Of a stretch of DNA of 5,305 nt, positions 1 through 5,305 are shown piece after piece. This DNA comes from Pseudomonadota bacterium. GTDB taxonomy: Bacteria; Pseudomonadota; Alphaproteobacteria; Rhizobiales; Beijerinckiaceae. The notes beneath the pieces were generated by a model. It had not been told where the DNA came from and did not search any database. It saw only the letters and a program-made list of their open reading frames with translations. The stretch is taken from contig JAEXUU010000524.1 of assembly GCA_023452965.1 (NCBI GenBank), positions 1 through 5,305 of the forward strand. The letters run 5' to 3'. A program made the translations under genes and the position numbers. How positions within the stretch are numbered: position 1 is the stretch's first letter; each line of letters begins with the position of its first letter.

Positions 1-14
1 CCTCAGGATGAGGG
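1..14. repeat. Short repeat-like motif at left edge
   Basis: The bases CCTCAGGATGAGGG sit at the window edge, about 34 nt beyond the pgl stop codon. They are nearly self-complementary (CCTCA...TGAGG), and their reverse complement CCCTCATCCTGAGG resembles, from memory, the arm of a palindromic intergenic repeat common in Hyphomicrobiales genomes. Only one arm could be in the window, so this is a weak call. The remaining bases 15-47 show no gene, and I see no terminator hairpin followed by a T-run for pgl. Confidence 0.2.
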
Positions 15-47
15 CTGAGGATGTTCGCTGCTTCTCTAGGAGCCCGC

Positions 48-737
48 TTAAGCCTTCGCCCAGTAGACGTCGCGCCCCTGCGGACGGCCGAGCAGCAGTC
101 CGACCGGGAAGGCTCCGGGCAATTCGACCGCCGAGGCCAGGACCTCATCCTTCTCCTGGCCGGAGATCAGCAGGCAGACATGGTCGGCGCCGCGCAGCCG
201 CGCCGGCGAGAGCGAGAGCCGCGGCGGCAGGTCGGGCGGGCTCGCGGCGATGGCGTGCACGCCGGGGCCGGCCGACAAGCCGCGCTCGTCACCGGGAAAG
301 AGCGAGGCGATGTGGCCGTCGGCGCCCATGCCGCTGACCACGACGTCGAGCGCCGGCAGGCCGGCGAGCAGACGGTCGAGGCTGGCGGCGGCGGCGGCGA
401 GATCGTCGCCGGCATTGTGGAAGGAGACGAAGCCGGCGCGCCCGTCGCGCAAGGGCGCGAAGGCGGCGCGGATCATCCGCTCGTTCGAGGCGGGATCGCT
501 GGGGGCGACGAACCGCTCGTCTGTCGGCAGCACCGTGACCTTCTCCCAGGGCAGCTCGTGCTCGCCGAGGGCTGTGAGGAAGCGCGCCGGCGTCGTGCCG
601 CCTGGCACGGCAAGAAGCGCCCTGCCCCGCTCGTCGATGCAAGCGCGCAGCCTGACAGAGACGGCCTCGGCCAGCGCCGCGGAGGCATCGGCCAGCGTCT
701 GGAAGCGGTGGCGCAGCAACGGGCCGGCAGCGCTCAT
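48..737 (-). CDS. pgl: 6-phosphogluconolactonase
   Basis: This gene encodes a 229-residue cytosolic enzyme that hydrolyses 6-phosphogluconolactone to 6-phosphogluconate, the step after Zwf in the oxidative pentose-phosphate and Entner-Doudoroff routes. The length fits the short bacterial DevB/SOL-type lactonases. Visible motifs are the phosphate-loop-like PGGTTP (45-50), DERFVAPSDPASNERM (73-88), and SGMGADGHIASLFPG (135-149), which carries the family's catalytic histidine (H142). There is no signal peptide or membrane segment. The ATG at 737 overlaps the zwf TGA as ATGA (734-737), and a GGAG lies 8 nt upstream inside zwf (746-749), so translation is probably coupled to zwf. The stop is TAA at 48-50. 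No odd residues were noticed. The function is recognised from motifs and from its zwf neighbour, and is quite certain. Confidence 0.96.
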   Translation of the reverse strand: MSAAGPLLRHRFQTLADASAALAEAVSVRLRACIDERGRALLAVPGGTTPARFLTALGEHELPWEKVTVLPTDERFVAPSDPASNERMIRAAFAPLRDGRAGFVSFHNAGDDLAAAAASLDRLLAGLPALDVVVSGMGADGHIASLFPGDERGLSAGPGVHAIAASPPDLPPRLSLSPARLRGADHVCLLISGQEKDEVLASAVELPGAFPVGLLLGRPQGRDVYWAKA

Positions 738-2242
738 TCGCCGAACTCCGGATCGGCCCAGGAGCGGCCCTCGCGCTCGATCAGCCCGATCGACTGCGAC
801 GGGCCCCAGGAGCCGGCGGCATAGCGATGCGGCTGGGGATAGTATTCCTGCCAGCCAGCCAGGATCGGGTCGATCCAGGTCCAGGCCTGCTCGACCTCGT
901 CGCGGCGCATGAACAGGGTCTGGTCGCCGCGAATGACGTCGGTCAGCAGGCGCTCATAGGCGTCGGGCGTACGCACGTCGAAGGCGGTCTCGTAGCGCAG
1001 GTCGAGCTGGCGCGGCACGATCTTGAGCTTGCCGGAGCCGGGCACCTTCATCATCAGCTGCATCTGCACGCCGTCATTGGGCTGCAGGCGGATGACGAGG
1101 CGGTTGGCGTCGAGGCGACCGCAATCGGCGGCATGGCCGAAGATCGAATGCGGCACCGGCTTGAAGGTGACGGCGATCTCGGAATAGCGCTGCGCCATGC
1201 GCTTGCCGGTGCGCAGATAGATCGGGACGCCGGCCCAGCGCCAGGTGTCGAGCTCGCAGCGGATCGAAACGAAGGTCTCGGTGTTGCTGGCATGGCCGAG
1301 TTCCTCGGCATAGCCCTTGACCCTCTGGCCCTCGATCGCGCCCGGCCCGTACTGGCCGCGCACGGTCCAGCGCTGGACATCGGGGCCGACGATCGGCCTG
1401 AGCGCCTTGAGCACGCGCACCTTCTCGTCGCGCACCGCATCGGCCTCGAGCAGGTTCGGCGGCTCGATGGCGAAGAGGCAGAGCAGTTGCAGGACATGGT
1501 TCTGGACCATGTCGCGCAGATGCCCGGCCTTGTCGTAATAGCCGGCGCGGGATTCCAGCCCGACCGTCTCGGCCACGGTAATCTGGACATTGTCGATGTC
1601 GCGGCTCGACCAGGAGCGCTCGAACAGCGTGTTGGCGAAGCGCAGGACGAGCAGGTTCTGCACCGTCTCCTTGCCGAGATAATGGTCGATCCGGTAGGTC
1701 CGGCTTTCCGGCAGGATGCGGGCGACGGCGTCGTTGATCGCCCGCGCGGAGTGAAGATCGCGCCCCAGCGGCTTCTCCAGGATGACGCGTGAGGTCGGCG
1801 TCAGGATGCCGGCCGCCGCGAGATTCTCGCAGATCGGTATGAACAGGTCCGGCGGCGTCGAGAGATAGAAGGAGCGAACATGCTCGGAATCCCCGAGCGC
1901 CTCCTTCAGCGCGCCATAGGTCTCGGGCTTCACGGCATCGAGCATGACCATGGTCAGGCGGCGCTGGAAGGCGGCGATGCGCTCGGGCGACAGGCCCGCC
2001 GCGGCGAGCTTGTCGGCGATCTCGCGCGGGATGCCCTCGATATCCTCCTGCTTGCGGACGATGCCGAGGATGCGGCTCTCGGCCGGCAGCACGCCTTCCT
2101 CATTGCGCTGGGCCAGCGCCGGAAAGAGCTTGCGCAGAGCAAGGTCGCCGCCGGCGCCGAAGATCACCAGGTCGAAGGGCGGCACCGGCGTGCGCTCGGG
2201 CGCAGCCTCCGGCTTCAGAAGGCGTTCGGCGATGGCATCCAT
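734..2242 (-). CDS. zwf: Glucose-6-phosphate 1-dehydrogenase
   Basis: Zwf oxidises glucose-6-phosphate to 6-phosphogluconolactone while reducing NADP+ (or NAD+) in the cytosol. With the start at 2242 the protein has 502 residues, close to the usual 480-510. The N-terminal Rossmann dinucleotide motif is GAGGDLALRKL (29-39). EKP follows at 156-158. The substrate-binding signature RIDHYLGKE is at 184-192, and the DMVQNH segment ends in H249. By spacing from H187, H249 matches the catalytic base of the Leuconostoc enzyme (62 residues apart in both), with D186 as its partner. The frame is open upstream to 2365, but the ATG at 2242 is preferred because AGGAG lies 9 nt upstream (2252-2256) and the extra 41 residues are Arg-rich and unlike the family. 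The gene ends in an ATGA overlap with pgl. It is separated from the transporter genes by 259 bp, so it probably has its own promoter. Confidence 0.97.
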   Translation of the reverse strand: MDAIAERLLKPEAAPERTPVPPFDLVIFGAGGDLALRKLFPALAQRNEEGVLPAESRILGIVRKQEDIEGIPREIADKLAAAGLSPERIAAFQRRLTMVMLDAVKPETYGALKEALGDSEHVRSFYLSTPPDLFIPICENLAAAGILTPTSRVILEKPLGRDLHSARAINDAVARILPESRTYRIDHYLGKETVQNLLVLRFANTLFERSWSSRDIDNVQITVAETVGLESRAGYYDKAGHLRDMVQNHVLQLLCLFAIEPPNLLEADAVRDEKVRVLKALRPIVGPDVQRWTVRGQYGPGAIEGQRVKGYAEELGHASNTETFVSIRCELDTWRWAGVPIYLRTGKRMAQRYSEIAVTFKPVPHSIFGHAADCGRLDANRLVIRLQPNDGVQMQLMMKVPGSGKLKIVPRQLDLRYETAFDVRTPDAYERLLTDVIRGDQTLFMRRDEVEQAWTWIDPILAGWQEYYPQPHRYAAGSWGPSQSIGLIEREGRSWADPEFGE

Positions 2243-2251
2243 GACGGCATA

Positions 2252-2256
2252 CTCCT
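2252..2256 (-). promoter_or_regulatory. Shine-Dalgarno site of zwf
   Basis: AGGAG on the minus strand is 9 nt before the ATG at 2242 and decides between this start and an upstream in-frame ATG at 2365. An out-of-frame ATG lies between the Shine-Dalgarno sequence and the start, but it is too close to the site to be favoured. Confidence 0.7.
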
Positions 2257-2283
2257 GGGCGGCCCGACGCGCGGTCGGCGCGC

Positions 2284-2289
2284 ATTCTA
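2284..2289 (-). promoter_or_regulatory. Possible -10 element of a zwf promoter
   Basis: TAGAAT on the minus strand matches the sigma-70 -10 consensus TATAAT at five of six positions, in an otherwise very GC-rich stretch. It would place a transcript start about 35 nt before the zwf ATG. No convincing -35 hexamer is found at 16-18 nt, so the promoter might need an activator or not be real. This is inference from motif and position only. Confidence 0.25.
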
Positions 2290-2291
2290 TC

Positions 2292-2339
2292 CGCTCGACC
2301 CGTTCCGCGGTCGAACGAAATGCGCGCGCCAGTCGAACC
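2292..2339. promoter_or_regulatory. Operator-like repeats upstream of zwf
   Basis: Three copies of a related 9-mer lie upstream of zwf. CGCTCGACC (2292-2300) and GGTCGAACG (2309-2317) form an inverted repeat with one mismatch around an 8-nt spacer. AGTCGAACC (2331-2339) repeats GTCGAAC in direct orientation exactly 22 bp from the middle copy, about two helical turns. The inverted pair lies directly upstream of the -10-like hexamer, where a bound repressor could block RNA polymerase. It does not resemble the HexR site known to control zwf in gammaproteobacteria. No regulator is identified. Confidence 0.25.
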
Positions 2340-2407
2340 GAATCCTGCGACGACAATGCGACCAAGCACGCAGCTTGCCAAACGCTTTGGGTAGCAGGGC
2401 CCCTATG

Positions 2408-2498
2408 CCGTCATTGCGAGGAGCGAAGCGACGAAGCAATCCAGGGGCGGCAGAACTCTACGTCCCGCTGGATTGCTTCGCTACGCTCGTAATGACGG
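2408..2498. repeat. Long imperfect palindromic intergenic repeat
   Basis: The left arm (2408-2444, 37 nt, starting CCGTCATTGCGAG and ending AAGCAATCCAG) is the reverse complement of the right arm (2468-2498, 31 nt). Two substitutions and two 3-nt insertions in the left arm are the only differences. The loop is 23 nt (2445-2467), with a possible GGG/CCC extension of the stem. The element begins 3 nt after the TAG of the DppF-like gene and could fold in that mRNA as a stabilising or terminating hairpin. No U-run follows, so it is not a classical intrinsic terminator. Its core resembles, from memory, dispersed repeats found in many copies in alphaproteobacterial genomes. No coding potential was seen in it. 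Confidence 0.85.
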
Positions 2499-2501
2499 GG
2501 T

Positions 2502-3257
2502 CTACCCCGCCCGGCGAAAGCCCTCGCTCGCGATCAGCAGTTGCCGGGCATAGTCCGTCTGCGGCGTGCGGGCGGCGAGCGTTTCGGCGCTCATCTCCTC
2601 GACGCCGCGGCCGAACTGCATGACCAGCAGCCGCTCGCACATATGCGCGACGACGGCGAGATCGTGGCTGACCAGGATGTAGGTGAGCTTGCGCTCCTGG
2701 CGCAGCGCCTGCAGCAGGTTCAGCACCTCGGCCTGGATCGAGACGTCGAGCGCCGAGGTCGGCTCGTCGAGCAGCAGGATCGTCGGCTCCAGCACCAGAG
2801 CGCGGGCGATGGCGACGCGCTGGCGCTGTCCACCCGAGAGCTGATGCGGGAAGCGGAAGCGGAAGGAGGACGGCAGGCCGACATCCGCCATGGCGCGGGT
2901 GATCTTCGCCTCGGCATCGCGGATGCCATGGATGGCGAGCGGCTCGGCCAGCGTGTCGTCGACGGTCTTCTTCGGGTGCAGCGAACCGTAAGGGTCCTGG
3001 AAGACCATCTGAACGGCCCGGTAGAAGGCCTTGTCGCGGATCTTGGGCTGGCGCTTGCCGAGAATGTCGACCTCGCCACTCCAGTCGCGGTTGAGGCCGG
3101 CGAGCACGCGCAGCACCGTCGACTTGCCGGAACCGGACTCGCCGACGATGCCGTAGCTCTCGCCCGGCGAGACCGCGAAGGAGAGATCCTTCACCACATG
3201 GGAGTCGCCGAAGGAGACGTTGAGCCGCTCGACGTTGATCGCGGAGTTCGTGCTCAT
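2502..3257 (-). CDS. ABC transporter ATP-binding protein, DppF-like
   Basis: This is a 251-residue cytoplasmic ATPase of the DppF/OppF type, which pairs with the DppD-like ATPase to power import through the two permeases encoded upstream. Motifs in order are Walker A GESGSGKS (39-46), Q-loop VFQDPYGSLHP with Q87, signature LSGGQRQR (140-147), Walker B ILLLDE (160-165) followed by PTSALD, and the H-loop SHD with H198. The tail PQTDYARQLL (232-241) is a divergent form of the family's HPYTxxLL region, and the protein is shorter than the roughly 320 residues of E. coli DppF. The ATG at 3257 is chosen over 3266 because it forms an ATGA with the TGA that ends the restored DppD-like frame. Neither ATG has a clear Shine-Dalgarno sequence. 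This suggests translation depends on coupling, which the premature stop in the preceding gene would disturb. The substrate is unknown: peptides, nickel, opines and glycosides are all possible for this family. Confidence 0.93.
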   Translation of the reverse strand: MSTNSAINVERLNVSFGDSHVVKDLSFAVSPGESYGIVGESGSGKSTVLRVLAGLNRDWSGEVDILGKRQPKIRDKAFYRAVQMVFQDPYGSLHPKKTVDDTLAEPLAIHGIRDAEAKITRAMADVGLPSSFRFRFPHQLSGGQRQRVAIARALVLEPTILLLDEPTSALDVSIQAEVLNLLQALRQERKLTYILVSHDLAVVAHMCERLLVMQFGRGVEEMSAETLAARTPQTDYARQLLIASEGFRRAG

Positions 3258-3367
3258 GCCAGCCATGCCGGGTCGCGGGTGAGGGTCGCGAGCTTTTCGC
3301 GGGGATGGTGGAGATCGGGCAGGCCGCCGAGCAGCCCGCGCGTATAGGGGTGCTGGGCCCGGTCGAG
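3254..3367 (-). pseudogene. Detached C-terminal end of the DppD-like ATPase
   Basis: Reading on in the same frame past the TAA at 3368-3370 gives 37 sense codons and then TGA (3254-3256). The peptide includes LDRAQHPYTRGLLGGLPDL and ends TRDPAWLA. HPYTRGLL is the hallmark of the C-terminal region of oligopeptide/dipeptide ATPases (the oligo_HPY domain), so this is the natural end of the preceding gene and not chance sequence. The TGA overlaps the next ATG as ATGA, as expected for an intact operon. The stretch has no start codon and Shine-Dalgarno of its own that would make it a gene. It would be translated only by readthrough, or if the TAA is a sequencing error. Confidence 0.85.
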
Positions 3368-4102
3368 TTACTGCTCCGGCAGGGTCTCCATCGCCTTGCC
3401 GCCGTACATGACGATGACCCGGTCGCAGAACGACTTCACCAGATGCAGGTCGTGGCTGATGAAGATCAGCCCCATGCCGCGGCTGGAGACGAGATCGTCG
3501 AGGATCTTGAGGATCTGAAGCTGGACGGTGACGTCGAGCGCCGAGGTCGGCTCGTCGGCGATCAGGATCTCCGGCTCGGCGATCAGCATCATCGCGATCA
3601 TGACGCGCTGGCCCATGCCGCCCGAGACCTCGTGCGGATAGAGCCCGTAGACGCGGGCGGGCTCGCGGATCTGCACGGCTTCGAGCATGGCGAGGCTGCG
3701 CTCCTTCGCTTCGCGCGCGCTCGCCTTGTGATGGACGCGATAGGCTTCGGCGATCTGGTCGCCGACGGTCTTGACCGGGTTCAGCGAGAACTTCGGGTCC
3801 TGCATCACCATGGAGATGTGGCGGCCGCGCAGTTTGCGGCGGCTGCCCTTGTCCATCGCCGTCAGATCCTTGCCGCGGAACTCCATCCGCTTGGCGCTGA
3901 CCACGCCGGGATGCGGGATCAGGTCGAGGATGGCGCGACCGGTCATCGATTTGCCGGAGCCGGATTCACCGACGATGCCGAGCCTTTCGCGGCCAAGGGT
4001 AAAGGACAGCCCGCGCACCGCATTGACGATGCCGGTCGGTGTGTGGAAGTCGACGCGCAGGTCGTCGAGCGTCAGCAGAGGTGCGTCAGAGGTTGCGTTC
4101 AT
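3368..4102 (-). CDS. ABC transporter ATP-binding protein, DppD-like, C-terminally truncated
   Basis: This is a 244-residue cytoplasmic ATPase of the DppD/OppD type. All nucleotide-binding motifs are present: Walker A GESGSGKS (45-52), Q-loop [10 protein letters not shown] with Q101, the signature variant VSGGMGQR (159-166; the GGMGQR form is normal for DppD), Walker B ILIADE (179-184) with PTSALD, and H-loop SHD with H217. The protein ends abruptly at TLPEQ, whereas family members carry another 35-80 residues with an HPYTR motif. That tail is encoded in frame just after the TAA (see 3254-3367); joined, the protein would have 282 residues. The ATP-binding core is intact, so activity is possible, but the C-terminal extension is lost. 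ATG 4102 is preferred because GAGGTGAG lies 7 nt upstream. The alternative is GTG 4114, which overlaps the permease stop as GTGA and would add four residues. The open frame further upstream to 4255 lies inside the permease gene and is not part of the protein. Confidence 0.88.
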   Translation of the reverse strand: MNATSDAPLLTLDDLRVDFHTPTGIVNAVRGLSFTLGRERLGIVGESGSGKSMTGRAILDLIPHPGVVSAKRMEFRGKDLTAMDKGSRRKLRGRHISMVMQDPKFSLNPVKTVGDQIAEAYRVHHKASAREAKERSLAMLEAVQIREPARVYGLYPHEVSGGMGQRVMIAMMLIAEPEILIADEPTSALDVTVQLQILKILDDLVSSRGMGLIFISHDLHLVKSFCDRVIVMYGGKAMETLPEQ

Positions 4103-4109
4103 CTCGGCG

Positions 4110-4117
4110 CTCACCTC
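4110..4117 (-). promoter_or_regulatory. Shine-Dalgarno site of the DppD-like gene
   Basis: GAGGTGAG on the minus strand matches the anti-Shine-Dalgarno partner GGAGGTGA over seven bases and lies 7 nt before the ATG at 4102. It overlaps the last codons and stop of the DppC-like permease, consistent with translational coupling. It favours ATG 4102 over GTG 4114, which lies within the site itself. Confidence 0.65.
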
Positions 4118-5022
4118 GCATCCAAAACGTCGCGCAGCCCGTCGCCGAGCAGGTTGAAGCCGAGGGCCACGACGCAGATGGCGATGCCCGGGAAGGTCGC
4201 GACCCACCACTGATCGAAGATCTGCTCGCGGCCGGTCGAGATCATCGCGCCCCATTCCGGGATCGGCGGCTGGGCGCCGAGGCCGAGGAATCCGAGACCG
4301 GCAGCGATGATGATGACGCCGGCCATGTCATAGGTGGTGCGCACGATCAGCGAGGGCACGCACATCGGCACGACATGCTTCAGCACGATGCGCATCTGGC
4401 TCGCGCCCTGCAGGCGCATCGCCGAGATGTAATCGGCATTGCGGATGATCATCGTCTCCGCCCGGGCGACGCGAGCGTAAGGCGGCCAGGCGGTGAAGGC
4501 GATCGCGATGACCGCATTCTCCAGACCCGGGCCCAGCGCGGCGACGAAGGCGAGCGCCAGGACGAGGCGCGGGAAGGCGAGGAAGACGTCGGTGATGCGC
4601 ATCAGCACGGTGTCGACCCAGCCGCCGAAATAGCCGGCGGCACAGCCGATCAGGAGGCCGAGCGGCCCGACCGTGATCACGACGAGCATCACGATCACCA
4701 GCGTGACGCGGGTGCCGTAGACGACGCGGCTGAAGATGTCGCGGCCGAGCGCGTCGGTGCCGAACAGATGCTTGGCGGACGGGGCCAGCAAACGCTGATC
4801 GAGCGCCTGGGCGAGCGGATCGTGCGGTGCGACCAGCGGCGCGAAGGCCGCCAGCAGCAGCAGGGCGAGCACGATCAGGAGGCCGACCATGGCGGCCGGA
4901 TTCTTCCTGAAGGCGAGCCATTGCCGGTAGAGCTGGCCGAGCCGGGCCTGCCGGCGCGATTCCGGCGAGGTCGTGGTCAGCCAGGCCTGCCAGGTGACGG
5001 GGGCGGAGGCGTGATCGGTCAT
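4111..5022 (-). CDS. ABC transporter permease, DppC-like
   Basis: This 303-residue inner-membrane permease is one half of the translocation channel, partnering the DppB-like protein. A cytoplasmic N-terminus (1-43) precedes the first membrane helix (about 44-65, rich in Leu and Ala). The signature GTDALGRDIFSRVVYGTR (88-105) is typical of DppC/OppC proteins. Further helices lie around 106-130, 150-180, 228-250 and 276-294. The cytoplasmic EAA-type coupling loop, which contacts the ATPases, is around 199-220 (SAMRLQGASQMRIVLKHVVP). The length is normal for the family. ATG 5022 is chosen because GAGGAGG lies 6 nt upstream; the in-frame ATG at 5028 abuts that site and is too close. The gap to the upstream permease gene is 11 nt, and its TGA overlaps the alternative GTG start of the next gene. 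No defects were seen. Confidence 0.95.
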   Translation of the reverse strand: MTDHASAPVTWQAWLTTTSPESRRQARLGQLYRQWLAFRKNPAAMVGLLIVLALLLLAAFAPLVAPHDPLAQALDQRLLAPSAKHLFGTDALGRDIFSRVVYGTRVTLVIVMLVVITVGPLGLLIGCAAGYFGGWVDTVLMRITDVFLAFPRLVLALAFVAALGPGLENAVIAIAFTAWPPYARVARAETMIIRNADYISAMRLQGASQMRIVLKHVVPMCVPSLIVRTTYDMAGVIIIAAGLGFLGLGAQPPIPEWGAMISTGREQIFDQWWVATFPGIAICVVALGFNLLGDGLRDVLDAR

Positions 5023-5028
5023 GGCCAT

Positions 5029-5035
5029 CCTCCTC
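5029..5035 (-). promoter_or_regulatory. Shine-Dalgarno site of the DppC-like gene
   Basis: GAGGAGG on the minus strand lies 6 nt before ATG 5022 and overlaps the TGA of the DppB-like gene (5034-5036). It rules out the ATG at 5028, which directly abuts the site, and suggests that ribosomes finishing the upstream gene can restart here. Confidence 0.7.
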
Positions 5036-5305
5036 AGCGCGCCCGCGGGTCGGCCAGCCGGCCGAGAATGTCGGAGAACAGGTTGACCGCGATGAAGACG
5101 GCGCCGACCACCAGCGTGGCGCCGAGCACCGCGTTCATGTCGGCGTTGAGCAGCGCATTGGTGAGATAGCGGCCGAGCCCCGGCCAGGCGAAGATCGTCT
5201 CGGTCAGCACCGAGCCTTCGAGCAGGTGCATGTAGGTAAGTGCGATCACGGTGACGAGCGGCTCGAGGGCGTTGCCGAGCGCGTGGCCGCAAACGCCACG
5301 CCATT
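5034..5305 (-). CDS. ABC transporter permease, DppB-like (C-terminal part)
   Basis: Only the last 89 residues are in the window; the gene continues past the right edge, so no true start is visible (a GTG at 5249 is an internal Val codon). The visible part has the end of the cytoplasmic coupling loop (HALGNALEPLVTV), the DppB/OppB hallmark LTETIFAWPGLGRYL, two hydrophobic stretches that would be the final helices, and a DPRAR tail ending in TGA, typical of the family's C-terminus. Family members usually read HALRNAL-(L/I)-P in the coupling loop, so Gly for Arg and Glu for a hydrophobic residue are unusual here. These could be real divergence or base errors near the sequence end. Together with the downstream permease it forms the membrane channel of the importer. 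Confidence 0.88.
   Translation of the reverse strand, partial: WRGVCGHALGNALEPLVTVIALTYMHLLEGSVLTETIFAWPGLGRYLTNALLNADMNAVLGATLVVGAVFIAVNLFSDILGRLADPRAR

Noticed and set aside
21..824. Plus-strand open frame opposite pgl
   Set aside because: It is antisense to a clear pgl gene, has no recognisable domain, and its composition is that expected from the complement of GC-rich codons.
827..1792. Long plus-strand open frame (321 codons) opposite zwf
   Set aside because: It lies wholly antisense to zwf, its product is a low-complexity mix rich in Gly, Ala, Asp and His with no motif, and GC-rich genes commonly leave such open antisense frames.
2243..2365. N-terminal extension of Zwf by 41 residues from ATG 2365
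   Set aside because: The extension is Arg-rich and unlike Zwf N-termini, and a good AGGAG sits before ATG 2242, which gives a normal protein length.
2408..2498. Palindrome as a CRISPR unit or Rho-independent terminator
   Set aside because: There is only one inverted pair and no regularly spaced direct repeats, so it is not CRISPR. No T-run follows the hairpin in the direction of transcription, so it is not a classical intrinsic terminator.
2541..3347. Plus-strand open frame opposite the DppF-like ATPase
   Set aside because: It is antisense to a motif-complete ATPase and shows no domain; it is a compositional shadow.
3257..3367. Separate small gene between the two ATPase genes
   Set aside because: The frame is exactly continuous with the DppD-like gene and encodes that family's HPYTR tail, so it is a detached end rather than an independent gene.
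3305..4213. Plus-strand open frame opposite the DppD-like ATPase
   Set aside because: It is antisense to the ATPase. Its product resembles in composition the frame opposite the DppF-like gene because both are complements of homologous ATPases, so it is not independent evidence of a gene.
4039..5169. Plus-strand open frame of 376 codons opposite the DppC-like permease
   Set aside because: The product is extremely rich in Asp, Glu, Arg, His and Gly with no domain, as expected from reading a hydrophobic membrane gene on the opposite strand.

Overview
The window is a GC-rich, gene-dense stretch in which every supported gene lies on the minus strand, so transcription runs from high to low coordinates. 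Protein content (a Zwf-Pgl pair, a DppBCDF-type ABC importer), base composition and an intergenic palindrome of the GTCATTGCGAG...CAATCC kind suggest an alphaproteobacterium, perhaps a Hyphomicrobiales member such as a Bosea relative. The taxonomic guess is inference from memory of similar sequences, not a search.

Region 1 (5305 down to 2502) is the distal part of a peptide/nickel-type ABC import operon. In transcription order it holds the C-terminal end of a DppB/OppB-like permease that runs off the right edge, a complete DppC-like permease, a DppD-like ATPase and a DppF-like ATPase. Together these would form the two-permease, two-ATPase inner-membrane complex. The substrate-binding protein is not in the window, so the substrate cannot be named. 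The genes are tightly packed (11-nt gap, overlap or near-overlap, coupled starts). The main anomaly is here: the DppD-like gene is interrupted by an in-frame TAA (3368-3370). The frame continues past it for 37 codons that encode a recognisable family C-terminus, including HPYTRGLL, and ends in a TGA that overlaps the DppF-like ATG in an ATGA.

Region 2 (2501 down to 2243) is a 259-bp intergenic region. Next to the ATPase stop codon is a long imperfect palindrome (2408-2498) with 37- and 31-nt arms. Closer to zwf there is a -10-like hexamer, repeats of a GTCGAAC motif that could be an operator, and a clear Shine-Dalgarno sequence.

Region 3 (2242 down to 48) is zwf followed by pgl with a 4-nt ATGA overlap. 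They encode the first two steps from glucose-6-phosphate to 6-phosphogluconate, which feeds the Entner-Doudoroff or pentose-phosphate route and makes NAD(P)H. The next gene would lie left of the window. The 47 bases at the left edge hold no gene and one short repeat-like motif.

I see no RNA gene, CRISPR array, transposase, integrase or toxin-antitoxin pair. I do not see a new biological system here. The most useful observations are the interrupted ATPase gene, the palindrome and the repeats upstream of zwf.
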